DNA of 64,000 bases from Paraburkholderia ginsengiterrae (GCF_001645125.1 NZ_LXKA01000044.1:62001-126000), one strand, 5' to 3'; numbered from the stretch's first letter, positions 1 to 9,248 are shown. Numbers and translations: made by a program. Notes: a model not told the origin generated them from the letters alone.

Positions 1-214
1 GACTTCCATCCGATTTATATGACGCGAACCGATGGCTTTGTCAGGTGACGGGATCGGCTCCTGGGCTTAAGGTCGGGAGGGAGGTAGCGGGTATTAAACT
101 GGCCCGTGTTACGTTCCGAGCGCAGCGGTAGCAATATCTCTTTAGGGTCTCGGCCGTGCATACTTGCAACGGTCAACCGCGGACTAGCCAGCTTACCCAT
201 TAAAATTGGGTGAC

Positions 215-1720
215 CTACCACCCGTACTTGAGCTCGATGCCGGCGTAGTCGGCGTTGTGCCCGCCCGCCTGACGAATCGAATTCCCCACCTGGAAATGCA
301 CGGCTTCGATCGCACCGATGAGGTTCGCCGCAATCGTCCAGTCAGCGCGCAACTGCACATACATCCCCGTCCACAGGCTGCCCCTGCCCGCCGTGCCGGG
401 TACAGCCTGATTCGCCTGCTGATACACGGCGTCGCCGGTAGTCTCGCGCCACTGGAAGCCGAGCGCGCCGAGCAGCGCGAGACTGGCCGTCGGCTTGAGC
501 GTGATGGACGGTTTGATATGAATGAGGTTCGCATAGCCCGTATAGCCCGCGAGCGTGAAGTAGTAGCCGTTTGAAAACAGCGAGTTGAAGGTTTCGATTC
601 TTCCGTCGTGCGGGTGCCGGTCGCCTGAAGCCGCGTCGACCTGCACGGCAACTTGCGGCGACCAGGGCATATCGAGCTTGTAGCCGGCGATCGAGCCGAT
701 CGCCCACGCGAATATCGTGTTGTCTCCCACCGTTCCGGTCTGCAGCATTCCTTCGAAGTCCCAATTGAAGCGACCTTGTGTGCCGGAGTAGCGCAAATCC
801 CAGACATCGCGGCGCTCGGCGCCGCTTGCATCGAGGAATCGCGCGTTGCTGCGGTTGTAGCGGGACCAGTAGCCGGACAGATCGCCCGGTCCTACGGACT
901 GGCGCTCGAAACGCACGCCGCTGAACGTGAGGCCGCGATTCGAGACGTCGTCGAACACGGTTGCGTCGCGGTACTGCACGGGCTGCGTCGCGTAGGCGAT
1001 AAAGCGCCACTTCTGATATTCGTAGTCGGCCCAGACGGCATCGTACGCCTGGCGCACGTTCGGGCCGTCACGCACAGAAATGAAACGCTGCAGGTCGAAC
1101 GCCATTTCCTGGCGGCCGACACGAAACTTGAAGGTGCCGCCGCCGAGCGCGCCGGTGTAGGTGACAAACGCCTGTTCGAGATCGAGCGGGTTCTTGTCCA
1201 CCGGCGTGACCACGTTCTTGCCCCACGCGCGTGCATCCTCGATCTGCACAAAAAACTGCCAGTGCTCGCCGAGATGCGCGTCGGCATGAACCTCGACGCG
1301 CTGGATCAGATACGTATCCGACTGCGTGCCGATGCCGAACAGCGAAGCGTTATTGCTTTCGACGCGCTCGCGCATATTCACGCCGAGTGACAGATAAGAT
1401 GCAGGGTCGCCGCCGAGCGGAATGTACTTGAGGCCGTCGAGCGGTTCGCGCGGCACGCACGGATTCGCGAGCACGGACCAGTCTTCCTGCCAGCGGTTGA
1501 ACATGACGACGGGCCGCTTCGCAGTGCAGGCGCCTGCCGCTGTGCCACCGCTCGCAGGCGCTGCTGTATCGGCGGCATCCGCCGCGAGGCTCATTGCGGT
1601 TGCGGGTTGCGCGGCCGGATCCGCGAAGACCGCGTCCGCAGCCGTCAGCAAAAGACCCGTGAAGGCCACGACATGGGTGGCCTTTTCGAATCGATGCCCG
1701 CGCATTGCAGTCGACACCAT
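215..1720 (-). CDS. Alginate-export-family outer-membrane porin
   Basis: A protein of about 501 residues with an N-terminal signal sequence (hydrophobic stretch VVAFTGLLLTAADAVFA), followed by a long alternating beta-strand pattern rich in Gly and aromatic residues and ending in Trp, as expected of an outer-membrane beta-barrel. The middle part (lines such as RVGRQEMAFDLQRFISVRDGPN) resembles the alginate-export (AlgE-like, PF13372) porin family, which in many proteobacteria serves as a substrate-specific diffusion channel and not in alginate export. I chose the ATG at 1720, since GAGGGG lies six bases upstream; a longer start at 1735 exists. It is the last gene of a minus-strand operon that begins at 6901, so it probably imports the compound handled by the upstream hydrolases. 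Substrate unknown. Confidence 0.8.
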   Translation of the reverse strand: MVSTAMRGHRFEKATHVVAFTGLLLTAADAVFADPAAQPATAMSLAADAADTAAPASGGTAAGACTAKRPVVMFNRWQEDWSVLANPCVPREPLDGLKYIPLGGDPASYLSLGVNMRERVESNNASLFGIGTQSDTYLIQRVEVHADAHLGEHWQFFVQIEDARAWGKNVVTPVDKNPLDLEQAFVTYTGALGGGTFKFRVGRQEMAFDLQRFISVRDGPNVRQAYDAVWADYEYQKWRFIAYATQPVQYRDATVFDDVSNRGLTFSGVRFERQSVGPGDLSGYWSRYNRSNARFLDASGAERRDVWDLRYSGTQGRFNWDFEGMLQTGTVGDNTIFAWAIGSIAGYKLDMPWSPQVAVQVDAASGDRHPHDGRIETFNSLFSNGYYFTLAGYTGYANLIHIKPSITLKPTASLALLGALGFQWRETTGDAVYQQANQAVPGTAGRGSLWTGMYVQLRADWTIAANLIGAIEAVHFQVGNSIRQAGGHNADYAGIELKYGW

Positions 1721-1811
1721 GATTCCCCTCGCCATTGTCCGCGTGGGATTATCTCTATCCGCCGGTCACGACGGCGGGCGAAGCTGAGGCCGTTTCCGCT
1801 GGCCCGCCATA

Positions 1812-2507
1812 TCAGGCGTGCCCTGGCGTGACGGCGCGCTCCTGTTCTCCAGTGGTCAATGCGAGCACGACAAGCGCGCACGCCGGCGCAATCAGCGCCC
1901 AAAATCCCGCGTAGCGGTAACCCAATGCACCAACCGCCGCGCCGATCGCGAATGCAACGATGGCGGGCATCATCGTCGCGAACCTTGCGCGCGCCGTTGC
2001 GCGCATGCTCTCGGTGGTGCCCGCCGAGAGCATGTCGACCACGTCCAGGATTGCTTGCGTGACGTTGCCCGTCATCACGGTACTGGGCACGCTGGAGCGC
2101 TTGATGAGCTTCGGATGCGCGTTCTGCATGCCCATCGCGAACGCGCCGACGATACCGGCCACCGTCACCGAAAGGCTTTCAGGCTGGCTGATTGGCGTCG
2201 CCCAGACGCCGGCGAGGCAGTAGCCGAACATGAGCACGGCCTGAACGGCATGAAGCAGGCGCGCGCCGTGGCGCGCATGCTGTTCGGACAACGACCGTAT
2301 GAGCATGGCACTGACGACCACTCCGCCGATGAACGCGGGAAACACAATCAGCTTCAGGAGTACGCCGCGGCCAAAACCCGCAATGCCGGCGCCAATTAGC
2401 ACGAAGTTTCCCGTCACGTGCGCGGTGAACAGCCCGAACAGCGCGACGAAACTCAGCGTATCGACAAAGCCGGCGATCGCGGCGAGGATCGTATCTTCGG
2501 ATTTCAT
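1812..2507 (-). CDS. DUF1275 (YoaK-like) membrane protein
   Basis: A 231-residue integral membrane protein with about six hydrophobic segments. The start (TILAAIAGFVDTLSFVALFG, then LFTAHVTGNF) and the later VMTGNVTQAILD segment are the two pseudo-repeated TGN motifs of the DUF1275/YoaK family, whose function is unknown. Its ATG overlaps the TGA of the upstream glyoxalase-like gene (ATGA at 2504-2507), which indicates translational coupling. The reading frame extends further upstream, but that part is antisense-like low-complexity sequence inside the neighbour and was rejected. Likely an inner-membrane transporter or accessory protein of this operon. Confidence 0.8.
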   Translation of the reverse strand: MKSEDTILAAIAGFVDTLSFVALFGLFTAHVTGNFVLIGAGIAGFGRGVLLKLIVFPAFIGGVVVSAMLIRSLSEQHARHGARLLHAVQAVLMFGYCLAGVWATPISQPESLSVTVAGIVGAFAMGMQNAHPKLIKRSSVPSTVMTGNVTQAILDVVDMLSAGTTESMRATARARFATMMPAIVAFAIGAAVGALGYRYAGFWALIAPACALVVLALTTGEQERAVTPGHA

Positions 2508-3418
2508 TGCGCCGATTTCGCGTGAATCTCGGCGATATAGCCGCCCGGGAACTCGACGATCGCGGCGTCGCGCCCGTCCGAAGTAAACGCCGGCACGAGC
2601 ACCTGCACGCCCGCGGCCTTCGCCTTCTCCAGCGTTGCGGCAAGATTCGGCACTTCGTAGCCCGTCACTTCCCGCCCGAACGGATAGGGCAGACGGCCAT
2701 CGGTCACGAGCACGGTCATCTTGCCGAAGCCCGATTCGATACGAACGCGGCGATATGTGTCGTTCGGCCGGCCAATCTCGATACCGGGCGCATTGGCGAC
2801 ATCGGACACAACCTTGCCGTGCGAGAACTTCACGAAAGCGTGAACCAGCTTGCGCATGTTTTGCGGCGACACATAGACACGGTTCTCGGGAATGGTTTGC
2901 AGCGCATCGTAATGTGGCGCCTGGGTATGCCAGTAGAGCTGCATCTTGAGGCCGCCTGGCCACGAGATGATGGCGTCGCGGCCGATCGGATCGGGGAACG
3001 TATCGACGATCACGTCCGCGCCGAGTGCGCTCGCGGACTTCATCGCCGCGTCCATGTCGGTCACGAGGTAGCCGGTGCGCTCCTCGCCGAAGGGATACGG
3101 AATGGGCGTCTTGAAGCCGAACACGGAAATCGTGCCCGACGGCGTAAACACGAGCTGCGAAATCGTCTGGCTCGGCGTTGGTGTAACCTGGAATACGCCC
3201 TGCTTCGACTTGCTGCCGCCAAACGTTGCCACGAAGCTGTCGGCGAAGCGATCAAAGTCGTCCGCCGCAACGTACACGTGCGTCGTATCGTATTGCGGAC
3301 CGACTGCGACGTACGGCGGCAGGACCGCCTGCTTGGGTGGTGTCGCGAATGCAACTGGCGCGGCGACAAAACTGCTCGCGATCATCACGGCGAGCAGAGC
3401 AGAGCGAATCGTGTTCAT
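2504..3418 (-). CDS. Secreted glyoxalase/VOC-like protein
   Basis: About 304 residues with a signal peptide (IRSALLAVMIASSFVAAPVAFA), then two related half-domains that both contain the sequence PYPFGxExTGYxV. This internal duplication of the betaalphabetabetabeta type fits the vicinal-oxygen-chelate (glyoxalase/bleomycin-resistance) superfamily. The ATG at 3418 was preferred because AAGGA lies eight bases upstream; an in-frame ATG at 3442 has no such site. A periplasmic VOC protein within an operon that also encodes an amidohydrolase, an isochorismatase-like hydrolase and a porin suggests periplasmic binding or conversion of a small organic molecule. The exact reaction cannot be read from the sequence. 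Confidence 0.7.
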   Translation of the reverse strand: MNTIRSALLAVMIASSFVAAPVAFATPPKQAVLPPYVAVGPQYDTTHVYVAADDFDRFADSFVATFGGSKSKQGVFQVTPTPSQTISQLVFTPSGTISVFGFKTPIPYPFGEERTGYLVTDMDAAMKSASALGADVIVDTFPDPIGRDAIISWPGGLKMQLYWHTQAPHYDALQTIPENRVYVSPQNMRKLVHAFVKFSHGKVVSDVANAPGIEIGRPNDTYRRVRIESGFGKMTVLVTDGRLPYPFGREVTGYEVPNLAATLEKAKAAGVQVLVPAFTSDGRDAAIVEFPGGYIAEIHAKSAQ

Positions 3419-3458
3419 GACCGTATTTCCTTGTTGTTTCATCGTGCTGTCTGATCAA

Positions 3459-3905
3459 TCAGGTGTGGCTTTCGCCGGCCGCACCTTTGGCGTCGCCGAG
3501 CATGGTCGCGAGCACGAGCGCCGCGATCAATCCCAGATGCTCGAAAAAACTGTTGAGCGCCATGAAGCGCGCAGCGCCGGTCTGGTTCCAGAAGTCATTG
3601 GCGACCAGCATGGCGACGACCGTCAGCACGCCCAGGCCGCCCGCGCCAATCCACGTGAAGCGGCGAAATACGACGCATAGCGATCCGCCGATCTCGATCG
3701 CGACCGCGAGCGCCGCCCAGAGCGCGGGCGGGTGCAGGCCGAAATGCGCCTGCTCCGCGATGGCGCTGTCGAAATGCAGCGCCTTGTTAAAGCCGCCGAC
3801 CAGCCACGCGGACACGAGCGCGAGGCGCACGAGCGGCCCGACCCATGGCTGCGCAAGCAGCGCGCGGACCCACGCCGGGTTGCTGCGGCCGGACCATGCC
3901 GTCAT
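3459..3905 (-). CDS. DoxX-like membrane protein
   Basis: A 148-residue protein with four predicted transmembrane helices (around residues 25-45, 60-82, 85-103 and 120-140). The first helix with LVSAWLVGGFNKALHFD and the overall layout fit the DoxX/DoxD family, small quinone-pool or redox-associated inner-membrane proteins. Its ATG lies one base beyond the stop codon of the amidohydrolase gene (3907), so it is co-translated with it. The family assignment rests on topology and the first-helix pattern, so it is moderately sure. Confidence 0.65.
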   Translation of the reverse strand: MTAWSGRSNPAWVRALLAQPWVGPLVRLALVSAWLVGGFNKALHFDSAIAEQAHFGLHPPALWAALAVAIEIGGSLCVVFRRFTWIGAGGLGVLTVVAMLVANDFWNQTGAARFMALNSFFEHLGLIAALVLATMLGDAKGAAGESHT

Positions 3906-3906
3906 G

Positions 3907-5808
3907 TCAGATGGCCCAGCAGGAGCAACCGAGCGCGCCCCAGAAGCCCTTCGCGTCTACGGTCGGCAACGCGCGGTCCCATGCGAGCGCGTGCGCGTGG
4001 CCATGCAGATTGCAGGCGCTCGCGCACCCGCACAACGCCGTGGCAGCCGCACGCTGAAGCGGCGCGCCTTCGCTGCGCTGACTTGCGTCCCCGCGCCCCC
4101 AGCCGGCAAAGCCGCCGTACTTCCGCACCGGTGACCAGTCCGGCATCGCCGCCGGAATCGGCGCATCGTGCTGCGAGAACGGGCCCGCGCCCCAGACGAT
4201 CTTGCCTCCCACCACTGTGAGCAACGCGGTGGTGCCGGCGATGTCGTCCTCGGCGCACGCGAAGTAGTCGCGGTCCGGCACCATCAGGTCCGCGAGCTGG
4301 CCGACCGCGATGCGGCCTTTCTTGCCTTCTTCGTTCGAGAACCAGGTGACGTACTCGGTCCACATGCGCAGGGCCGTCTCGCGATCGAGCAGGTTGCGCT
4401 GCGGATACATCCGCAGGCCCGCGACCGTCTTGCCGGTCACCAGCCACGCGAGCGACACCCAGGGGTTGTACGACGCAACGCGCGTCGCGTCGGTGCCGGC
4501 GGAGACCTTGATGCCCTTCTCCAGCATCTTCGCGACTGGCGGCGTGGCTTGCGCCGCCTCCGCGCCATAGCGCTCGACGAAGTACTCGCCCTGGTAAGCC
4601 ATCCGGTGCTGCACCGCGATGCCGCCGCCGAGCGCCGCGATACGGTCCATCGAACGCTCGGAGACGGTTTCCGCATGATCGAAGAACCAGTTGAGGCCGG
4701 CGAGCGGAATGTCCTTGTTCACCTTCTCGAACACGTCGAGCGCGCGGCCGATGGTTTCGTCGTACGTAGCGTGCAACCGCCACGGCCAGCGATTCTGCGC
4801 GAGCACGCGCACCACACCTTCAAGTTCGCCCTCCATCTCGGGCGCCATGTCGGGTCGCGCCACGCGAAAGTCCTCGAAGTCGGCAGCCGAATAGACGAGC
4901 ATCTCGCCCGCGCCGTTATGGCGGAAGTAGTCCGTGCCGTCGTGATAGCGGGACGTGCTGGTCCAATTCACGAAGTCTTCCTTCTCGGCCTTCGGCTTTT
5001 GCGTAAACAGGTTGTAGGCGACTCGCACCGTCATCTCGCCCGCTTCATGCAGCTTGCGGATAACCTCATAATCCTCCGGGAAGTTCTGCGAGCCGCCGCC
5101 CGCATCGATCGCGCCGGTCACGCCAAGGCGGTTGAGTTCGCGCATGAAATGGCGCGTCGAGTTGTACTGATACTCGGGCGGCAGCTTCGGCCCTTTGGCG
5201 AGCGTCGCGTAGAGAATCGATGCGTTCGGATTCGCAAGCAGGAGGCCGGTGGGATTGCCCGCGCCATCGCGCAGGATCTTGCCTCCCGGCGGCTCCGGCG
5301 TGTCCTTCGTATAGCCGACCACGCGCAGCGCGGCCGCGTTGAGCAGCGCCCGGTCGTACAAATGCAGGATGAACACGGGCGTATCGGGTGCGACCGCATT
5401 GAGTTCCTCGATGGTCGGCAGTCGCTTCTCCTCGAACTGATGCTCGGTAAAGCCGCCCACCACGCGCACCCATTGTGGCGCGGGCGTGATCGCGATCTGC
5501 TGCCTGAGCATTTCCATCGCCACGGCGAGCGAGCCCACGCCGTCCCAGCGCAGCTCCATGTTGAAGTTGAGGCCGCCGCGGATCAGATGCAGGTGATTGT
5601 CGATCAGGCCCGGCAGCGCGGCCCGGCCGCCCAGGTCGATGACCCGGGTCGAGCCGCCCGCAAGCGGCATCACGTCGGCATCGCTGCCGACCGCGACGAA
5701 GCGGCCATCGGCCATGGCCACCGCGGAGGCGACCGGGTTCGAACGGTCCAGCGTCGTGAACCGTCCGTTATGCAAAACTAGATCGGGTTGGGTGCCGGTA
5801 GCGCTCAT
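3907..5808 (-). CDS. YtcJ-like metal-dependent amidohydrolase
   Basis: A 633-residue amidohydrolase-superfamily enzyme. Visible metal-site motifs are the first-strand HxH (GLIDNHLHLIRGG, near residue 73), a later WRLHATYDE and FFDHAETVS (third and fourth His ligands) and SAGTDATR (the Asp that activates water). The N-terminal beta-sandwich residues (DLVLHNGRFTTLD) and C-terminal LADLMVPDRDYF close the fold. This layout is that of the YtcJ/exoenzyme-regulator-like branch, which hydrolyses amide or similar bonds. The tail is unusual: about 40 residues with several Cys and His (CGCASACNLHGHAHA). GGGAGG stands nine bases before the ATG. It is central to the operon from 6901 to 215; substrate unknown. 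Confidence 0.85.
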   Translation of the reverse strand: MSATGTQPDLVLHNGRFTTLDRSNPVASAVAMADGRFVAVGSDADVMPLAGGSTRVIDLGGRAALPGLIDNHLHLIRGGLNFNMELRWDGVGSLAVAMEMLRQQIAITPAPQWVRVVGGFTEHQFEEKRLPTIEELNAVAPDTPVFILHLYDRALLNAAALRVVGYTKDTPEPPGGKILRDGAGNPTGLLLANPNASILYATLAKGPKLPPEYQYNSTRHFMRELNRLGVTGAIDAGGGSQNFPEDYEVIRKLHEAGEMTVRVAYNLFTQKPKAEKEDFVNWTSTSRYHDGTDYFRHNGAGEMLVYSAADFEDFRVARPDMAPEMEGELEGVVRVLAQNRWPWRLHATYDETIGRALDVFEKVNKDIPLAGLNWFFDHAETVSERSMDRIAALGGGIAVQHRMAYQGEYFVERYGAEAAQATPPVAKMLEKGIKVSAGTDATRVASYNPWVSLAWLVTGKTVAGLRMYPQRNLLDRETALRMWTEYVTWFSNEEGKKGRIAVGQLADLMVPDRDYFACAEDDIAGTTALLTVVGGKIVWGAGPFSQHDAPIPAAMPDWSPVRKYGGFAGWGRGDASQRSEGAPLQRAAATALCGCASACNLHGHAHALAWDRALPTVDAKGFWGALGCSCWAI

Positions 5809-5845
5809 GTGCGTTTCCTCCCTGTGCTCACTTTGCTCAGTTCAA

Positions 5846-6013
5846 TCAGAAGCCCAACAACCGCCGCAGTGTCGGAATGGCCTGCACGCCGATCACCATG
5901 CCCAGCAAGCCGATGAGGGCAATGAGTGGCGGGGCGGGCGAACGGACCTTGATCACGCTGTAGATCACGCCTATCAGTACGCCCGCACCCAGTGACACCA
6001 GATACGGTTCCAT
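5846..6013 (-). CDS. XapX-domain small membrane protein
   Basis: A 55-residue protein with two short hydrophobic helices separated by the VRSPAPP turn characteristic of XapX-domain proteins. The inner ATG at 6013 is chosen (an alternative ATG at 6037 adds eight polar residues), because the translated start MEPYLVSLGAGVLIGV aligns with the start of the second XapX gene at 7183. It lies 37 bases upstream of the amidohydrolase. The role of XapX proteins is not established; they are found next to transport or hydrolase genes. Confidence 0.75.
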   Translation of the reverse strand: MEPYLVSLGAGVLIGVIYSVIKVRSPAPPLIALIGLLGMVIGVQAIPTLRRLLGF

Positions 6014-6214
6014 ATGATTACTCTCTGATAAATCCATAAGGGGAACAGGGCGGTTCAGTTGCTCGGCGAAGTCAGGATCTGTGACAGCGTGGCGCCTGCG
6101 TCAAAGCGCTCGAACTCCACGGCGTCGTGCTCCTGAATGCCCCAACGTCGTTCGGGCCGGGCTTAACGCACCGCGCGCGTCGCGGCGGTGCGCAATCTTC
6201 TCGACAGGCGCGTC

Positions 6215-6901
6215 TTACTTCGCCGGCACGGCCGGCAGCGCCTCATGCGGCGTAGCCGTGCGCTGCGGCGCCTTGTGGACCATCGTGTAGGCATAGTCGA
6301 TGCCCATACCGTATGCGCCCGAGTGTTCTTTCGCGATGGCCATGACTTCGTCATAGGTCTCGCGGCGTGCCCAGTCGCGCTGCCATTCGAGCATGACCGG
6401 TTGCCACGTGACCGGCACGACGCCCGCCTGGATCATGCGCTGCATCGCGAAATCGTGAGCGTCCTTCGACGTGCCGCCCGACGCATCGGCCACCATGTAG
6501 ATCTCGTAGCCGCCTTCGAGCATCGCGCTGAGCGAAAATGTCGCATTGCAGACTTCCGTCCACAGACCCGACACGATCACCTTCTTGCGCCCGTTCGCGG
6601 CCAGCGCGTCACGCACTTTCTGGTCGTCCCACGAGTTCATCGACGTGCGCTCGAGGAGCTTCATGCCCGGAAACACGTCGAGCAGTTCGGGATAGGTAAA
6701 CCCCGAGAAGCTTTCCGATTCGACGGTCGTGATAATGGTCGGAATCTTGAACACCTTGGCCGCCTTGGCCAGCGCGACAACGTTGTTCTTCAGCACCTGG
6801 CGGTCGATCGACTGCACGCCCAAGGCCATCTGCGGCTGCTGATCAATGAAGATGAGTTGGCTGTTCTGCGGGGTGAGTACTTCAAGCTTCGGATTGCTCA
6901 T
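6215..6901 (-). CDS. Isochorismatase-family (YcaC-like) hydrolase
   Basis: A 228-residue cysteine-hydrolase-fold protein. Asp20 (in LIFIDQQPQMALG) and Cys118 (in GLWTEVCNATFSL) occupy the positions of the catalytic Asp and Cys of the isochorismatase-like family, and the sequence is closest in style to YcaC-type hydrolases of unknown substrate. The ATG at 6901 has AAGGAG eight bases upstream; a longer in-frame start at 6988 was rejected for that reason. First gene of the minus-strand operon. The C-terminus after residue 200 (APQRTATPHEALPAVPAK) is low-complexity. It probably acts on an amide or related compound also processed by the downstream amidohydrolase. Confidence 0.85.
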   Translation of the reverse strand: MSNPKLEVLTPQNSQLIFIDQQPQMALGVQSIDRQVLKNNVVALAKAAKVFKIPTIITTVESESFSGFTYPELLDVFPGMKLLERTSMNSWDDQKVRDALAANGRKKVIVSGLWTEVCNATFSLSAMLEGGYEIYMVADASGGTSKDAHDFAMQRMIQAGVVPVTWQPVMLEWQRDWARRETYDEVMAIAKEHSGAYGMGIDYAYTMVHKAPQRTATPHEALPAVPAK

Positions 6902-7070
6902 GACGTGTATCTCCTTCAATGCGGAGAAAATGAAGGCCCCCTCGCCGGCGTGAGCGCGAGGAGTCCGAGATCCATTGCGCTGGGGCATACGTCAACCAGC
7001 CTTAATATTTAATACCAAAGCCGGCGAAAGAACACCCCAAAAATTGAGTACGATTCCGAGAATTGCACCT

Positions 7071-7084
7071 TTAAGTGAACTTAA
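7071..7084. promoter_or_regulatory. Candidate operator between divergent operons
   Basis: A 6-bp inverted repeat TTAAGT-GA-ACTTAA in the 281-base divergent gap between the hydrolase operon (start 6901) and the XapX/antiporter genes (start 7183). An AT-rich TTAATATTTAA lies about 60 bases to the left. Dyad placement between divergent promoters is typical of a regulator binding site. No protein can be assigned. Confidence 0.35.
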
Positions 7085-7182
7085 CTACTCTGCCCTTACT
7101 CGATCGGACCCGAAACACCTTTGAACCATCTGTTGCGCAGTGCCTGTCGCCGTCCGACCGTCAAGTCAGGGAGACTCGCATC

Positions 7183-7458
7183 ATGAAACCGTATCTCTTC
7201 TCGTTCCTTGCCGGCATTCTTGCCGGCATCGTTTACAGCGCGATCGGCGTGCAGTCGCCAGCCCCGCCCACCGTCGCGCTGGCGGGCCTGCTCGGCATTC
7301 TGGCCGGCGAGCAGATTCTTCCCGTCGCACGTCGAATGCTATTGGGCGTCAAGCTCAAGGCGGCATGGAGCGAAGCGAAATGCAGCCAGCACATGTTCGG
7401 CCCACTGCCCGGCGGTCACGTTGCCGATGCAGCCGCCAAGGACAAGCACCCATCGTGA
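7183..7458 (+). CDS. XapX-domain small membrane protein (second copy)
   Basis: A 91-residue protein whose first 55 residues (MKPYLFSFLAGILAGIVYSA, then GVQSPAPP and a second helix) parallel the XapX protein at 5846-6013. The remaining 36 residues (LKAAWSEAKCSQHMFGPLPGG onward) are an extra soluble tail. The ATG at 7183 has GGGAGA eight bases upstream; a longer frame from 7075 has no support. It is 49 bases upstream of the Na+/H+ antiporter on the same strand, so probably in one transcript with it. Confidence 0.75.
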   Translation: MKPYLFSFLAGILAGIVYSAIGVQSPAPPTVALAGLLGILAGEQILPVARRMLLGVKLKAAWSEAKCSQHMFGPLPGGHVADAAAKDKHPS

Positions 7459-7507
7459 CTCATCGTCCTGCACACCATTGCGCGCTGCGCAATCCGCCTG
7501 CACGCGC

Positions 7508-9088
7508 ATGAACAACGTCGAACTCTTTCATTACCTGCTGTTGTTGATCTGCGGCGCGGGCGCGCTCACCTGGCTCGCCGAGCGCGTCGCGATCCCCCCC
7601 GCCGTCGTGTTGCTGCTCGGTGGCTGCGTAATCGCGGTCGCGGGCAAGCGCGCGCCCGACATGGACCCGAACCTGCTGCTCGCGGCCGTATTGCCGCCAC
7701 TCCTTATGTCGAGCTCGTTCTACACCGCATGGAAGGAATTCCGCGCGGAGCTCGGCACGATCGTTTCCCTCGTGCTGGGCGCGGTCACGGTCACGACCGC
7801 CGCGGTCGCCGTTGCCGTGCATGCGTTCAACCCGGGCCTGCCATGGGCCGCCTGCTTCGCGCTGGGCGCGATCGTCTCGCCGCCCGATGCGGTGGCCGCG
7901 AAGGCGATCCTGCAGCGCCACCCGCTGCCGGCGAGGCTCGTCGCCGTGCTCGAAGGCGAGAGCCTCGTGAACGACGCGTCGGGCCTGCTGCTCTATCAGG
8001 TGGCGGTCTCGGCCGCGCTTGCCGCGACTATCACGGTCGCGAGCGCAACGGGCCTGTTTTTTTCGCTGACACTGATCGGCGTCGTGGTCGGCCTCGCGTG
8101 TGGGGAGGCGATGTGCTGGGTGCTGCAGCGCCTCTCCGATGCCATGCTCGGCATCGTCGTGACCTTCGTGATGGCCTGGGCGAGCTACGGGCTTGCAGAT
8201 GCGGTCGGCGGCTCGGGTGTGCTGTCTGTCGTGACCTGCGGGCTCGTGTTAGGCATCCGCCAGCATCGCGTGTTCGATGCCGCCATGCGCATCAAGGCCA
8301 AGGCGACCTGGGAGGCGATCGTGTTCGCGCTCGACGCGCTCGTCTTTATCCTGATCGGCCTCGCGCTGCACGGCATCCTCGCGCGCGTGAATTATGAAGT
8401 CGCCGTCTTGATGGCCGGCTTGCGGGTCGCGCTGCCTGCCACAGTGGCTGCGATTGCAGTCCGCCTTCTGTGGGTGTTTGCCGCGATCTGGCTGCCGAGC
8501 CGCATGCTCGCGAAGCGTACGGGCAGCCAGCCGTGGTCGGCCGGCGAGGCCGTCGTGCTGGGATGGGCCGGCATGCGCGGCGTGGTAAGTCTCGCAGCCG
8601 CGCTCGCGTTGCCGGGCAATTTCCCGGGCCGCGACCTGATCGTCTTCAGCACCTTTCTGCTTATCATTGCGACGCTCGTCGTGCAGGGCGGCAGTCTTGC
8701 GCCGCTCATCCATCTGCTGAAGCTGCGCCCGCTCGCGCGGCAGACCATGTCCGAGCACGAGACGCGCGCGCGCACCTTCGGGGCTTCGCTCGCCGTACTC
8801 GAAGAGATGGACAAACAGGCGTCCGGTTTCGAGCGCGTGGCGCTCGAGCGCCTGCTCGCCGAATACCGGATCCGCGTCACAGCGAATGAAGACGCGTATG
8901 CGCTGGGAGCGGAACGGGTCGAAGGCCGCGCGCACTTTCTGCGTATCGAACTGAAGCTGGTCGGCACGTCACGCGAGGCGCTCCTTGGCCTGCATCGCGA
9001 CGGCAAGGTCGATGATGGGGTCTTGCATCGCATCGAATCCGAACTCGATCTCGAAGAGCTTCGCCTGTTGCGCCTACTCGAACCGTAA
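7508..9088 (+). CDS. CPA1-family Na+/H+ antiporter
   Basis: A 526-residue inner-membrane exchanger with about eleven hydrophobic segments to residue 410 and a cytoplasmic helical tail of about 115 residues. The acidic signatures of the family are visible: IVSPPDAVAAKAIL (the transport-site Asp region) and LEGESLVNDASGLLLYQ (the ND motif of the CPA1/NhaP branch), followed by the WAGMRGVVSLAAALALP segment. It exchanges cytoplasmic Na+ or K+ for H+. The ATG at 7508 is chosen by homology of the first helix (ELFHYLLLLICGAGALTWLAER); the frame is open upstream but encodes the shadow of the XapX gene. GC content is like its neighbours. Confidence 0.9.
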   Translation: MNNVELFHYLLLLICGAGALTWLAERVAIPPAVVLLLGGCVIAVAGKRAPDMDPNLLLAAVLPPLLMSSSFYTAWKEFRAELGTIVSLVLGAVTVTTAAVAVAVHAFNPGLPWAACFALGAIVSPPDAVAAKAILQRHPLPARLVAVLEGESLVNDASGLLLYQVAVSAALAATITVASATGLFFSLTLIGVVVGLACGEAMCWVLQRLSDAMLGIVVTFVMAWASYGLADAVGGSGVLSVVTCGLVLGIRQHRVFDAAMRIKAKATWEAIVFALDALVFILIGLALHGILARVNYEVAVLMAGLRVALPATVAAIAVRLLWVFAAIWLPSRMLAKRTGSQPWSAGEAVVLGWAGMRGVVSLAAALALPGNFPGRDLIVFSTFLLIIATLVVQGGSLAPLIHLLKLRPLARQTMSEHETRARTFGASLAVLEEMDKQASGFERVALERLLAEYRIRVTANEDAYALGAERVEGRAHFLRIELKLVGTSREALLGLHRDGKVDDGVLHRIESELDLEELRLLRLLEP

Positions 9089-9248
9089 AGGCTACGCGCC
9101 GGGCGCGTCACCTTCGGAGCTTCAATGCACGGACTGCTTCGACGCAGCCGTCGCCCGAAGCGCGCCGCGGCCAGGTTCATGGATTGAGCGGTCCGTGGGT
9201 CAGAATTCGGCGGAAATCAACACACCGCCCTTTGAAATACCAGACGCC

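Noticed and set aside
4168-5781. Long plus-strand open frame of 537 codons
   Set aside because: It is the antisense shadow of the amidohydrolase gene; Arg/His-rich low-complexity translation, no domain.
6055-6159. Minus-strand frame with coding-like end (VEFERFDAGATLSQIL) between XapX and the hydrolase gene
   Set aside because: Only about 34 codons between stops and no proper start; may be a gene remnant, but not enough to list.
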